Origin: Rhynochetos jubatus
Taxonomy: Eukaryota; Chordata; Aves; Eurypygiformes; Rhynochetidae
Assembly: GCA_027574665.1 (NCBI GenBank)
Contig: CM050651.1
Coordinates: 2,109,501-2,173,500 of the forward strand
Direction: 5' to 3'
Length of the DNA: 64,000 nucleotides
Positions 62,801 to 64,000 of this stretch are shown in pieces (position 1 is the stretch's first letter; each line of letters begins with the position of its first letter). The notes beneath the pieces were generated by a model that did not search any database, was not told the origin of the DNA, and was given only the letters and a program-made list of their open reading frames with translations. Made by a program: the position numbers and the translations under genes.

Positions 62801-64000
62801 TCTAATGGCACTGTGGAATGTCCAGCAATTTTGGAGGGTCTGGCAATGTGCTGGTGATACTCTGCCTCCGAATTGGCTTGTTTCATTCTGCTGATGTGTT
62901 CCTGGCCCTCTGCTTGAGATTCGGCTTATTTGTCATTTTGTTTTTAGCATTCATTTTCACCATTGACTTTCTATTGCTCCGTTTTAATTCACTGTTTTTA
63001 TCAGTTATTTTTAATCCTGTCCCCCTGCACAGAGTGATAAAAGCAGTTAGTGTTTTTGCACCTCAGGGGAAGTTTTATCTGAGTGAGGAAAGAGGAAATC
63101 CCTGAAGTAATTTTACAAAATTCCCGGATTGCTGCTCCAAATTTGTTTCTTGCCCAGCTAATTGGGGGTCATTTGAACTGGAACGTGCCCAGCAGCCTTG
63201 CTTCAAACCACACCAAATGTTCTGTGCTGGTTTCTAGCTCTTCACTCTTTCAGTCATCTGTGCTTTTTGAATTGCAAACGGCTTCAGTCCACACGGAACC
63301 ACCGGGGCTGGAGTGTGTGGCTTCAGGCAGGGGTGTCTTCATCTCTTGGTCTGGGATTTTCTGTGTGGGACTTGTAGGCAAGCGTGGATGGGGGCTGCTC
63401 CTGTGAAGCTTCCTTTTCTCTGGAGAACGGGTGCACTGTAAGGCTGCTCTGACTAGCAGGTTTGATGGTGCAGGAGGAGGATGGTGCCTCTCCAAGCAGG
63501 GGACGGTTCACCATGTCCCCTTTCCTCCAGCCTGCGGCACCCAGTACTTAAGTCAGCACAAAACAGGGGGAGAAGGGATTGCAGGGAAGTTAAGGCTTTC
63601 TTCGAGCTGTCCCTGTGTAATAATTCAGTGTGGAAGACCTTCGGTGGGAGCTCTGGTAACTGGTGGGGTGACCTGCTGTGCCTAGGGGATGCCAGGGGAG
63701 ATGGAGAGGGTGCAGGGAAATCCACAGTCAGAGCAGCACTGCGGCAGGGGCTCTGCAGTGCCAGTGGGGCTCTCACCAGCCCATGGGGGCTGTGGTGCAT
63801 CTGAAGCTGTTCCGACTTGCGCTGGGAACTGATGTAGTCCCAGCCAGAGGGACCGGTGAGGAGAACCAGCGATTAAGAAACCCTCATCTGGTCCCCATCT
63901 ATTTCCTTTAATGAATAGTTTTCAGCCAGAGTTTTAGATGAAGCCTCATGGGTTTAAGAGGTATTTTCAGCTGCGTTGAAAGGGTTTGGAACATCATCTT
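62801..64000. other. Right edge of window, intron 1 continues
   Basis: Unique sequence that becomes more GC-rich from about 63280 to 63850, with overlapping frames of 75-115 codons on both strands (for example 63481-63804 + and 63800-63453 -), the pattern expected from composition. No RNF150 exon-2-like coding and no repeat of known type is seen. Confidence 0.5.

Larger units (their letters stand above)
2100..64000 (+). other. RNF150: RNF150 intron 1 (5' part, continues beyond window)
   Basis: No segment after the donor encodes the next part of the protein (the rest of the PA domain, the membrane span or the RING-H2 cysteines and histidines) in any frame. The whole remainder therefore reads as a first intron of at least 61.9 kb. 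Long first introns in such genes often hold enhancers, but none can be demonstrated from one sequence. The alternative, that a different transcription unit starts within it, has no support beyond the weak exon-like segments listed separately. Confidence 0.85.

Noticed and set aside
2106..64000. RNF150 exon 2 or any RING/transmembrane exon in the window
   Set aside because: No frame encodes the expected continuation of the PA domain, a membrane span followed by basic residues, or a RING-H2 cysteine/histidine pattern.
1..64000. tRNA, rRNA, snRNA, CRISPR array, phage or bacterial operon
   Set aside because: No matching promoter boxes, cloverleaf-like segments, regularly spaced repeats or dense same-strand coding were seen; the window is vertebrate intron.

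Overview
This window is vertebrate nuclear DNA, almost certainly from a bird. It has one clear protein-coding exon in a CpG island, splice-site grammar instead of operons, six 5'-truncated CR1 LINE copies plus one older CR1-like remnant, and a solitary LTR of the ERVL-like type that is common in bird genomes. I see no prokaryotic gene, operon, CRISPR array, tRNA, rRNA or intact viral gene. The bird species cannot be named from this sequence.

Layout. Positions 1-1075 are the upstream flank. A strong CpG island (about 1090-2110) holds the GC-rich leader and the first coding exon of RNF150, a Goliath-family transmembrane RING E3 ligase (ATG at 1640, exon end 2099, consensus donor at 2100). The exon encodes the signal peptide and the first part of the luminal protease-associated (PA) domain. 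The transmembrane and RING parts lie on later exons that are not in the window. Everything from 2100 to 64000 reads as RNF150 intron 1, at least 61.9 kb and still open at the right edge.

The intron is AT-rich unique sequence with insertions. CR1 copies lie at 13472-14049 (+), 22245-22968 (-), 33300-34403 (-), 38983-39150 (-), 41355-42010 (+) and 51031-51241 (-). A solo LTR lies at 36528-37086 (+) and an older CR1-like remnant at 62655-62800 (+). Other items are a very strong predicted G-quadruplex (4380-4398), long pyrimidine tracts, an isolated CpG-rich block (40081-40390), a 21-bp tandem duplication (46312-46353) and three exon-like segments with good splice sites.

How it fits together: the window shows promoter, leader and N-terminal exon of one gene. 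Regulation visible in sequence is the CpG-island promoter with GC boxes, two predicted G-quadruplexes, and one minimal upstream ORF. The rest is intron whose regulatory content can only be proposed. I found no convincing new gene system. The most checkable oddities are the leader structures, the intronic G-quadruplex, the isolated CpG block and the candidate cryptic exons.
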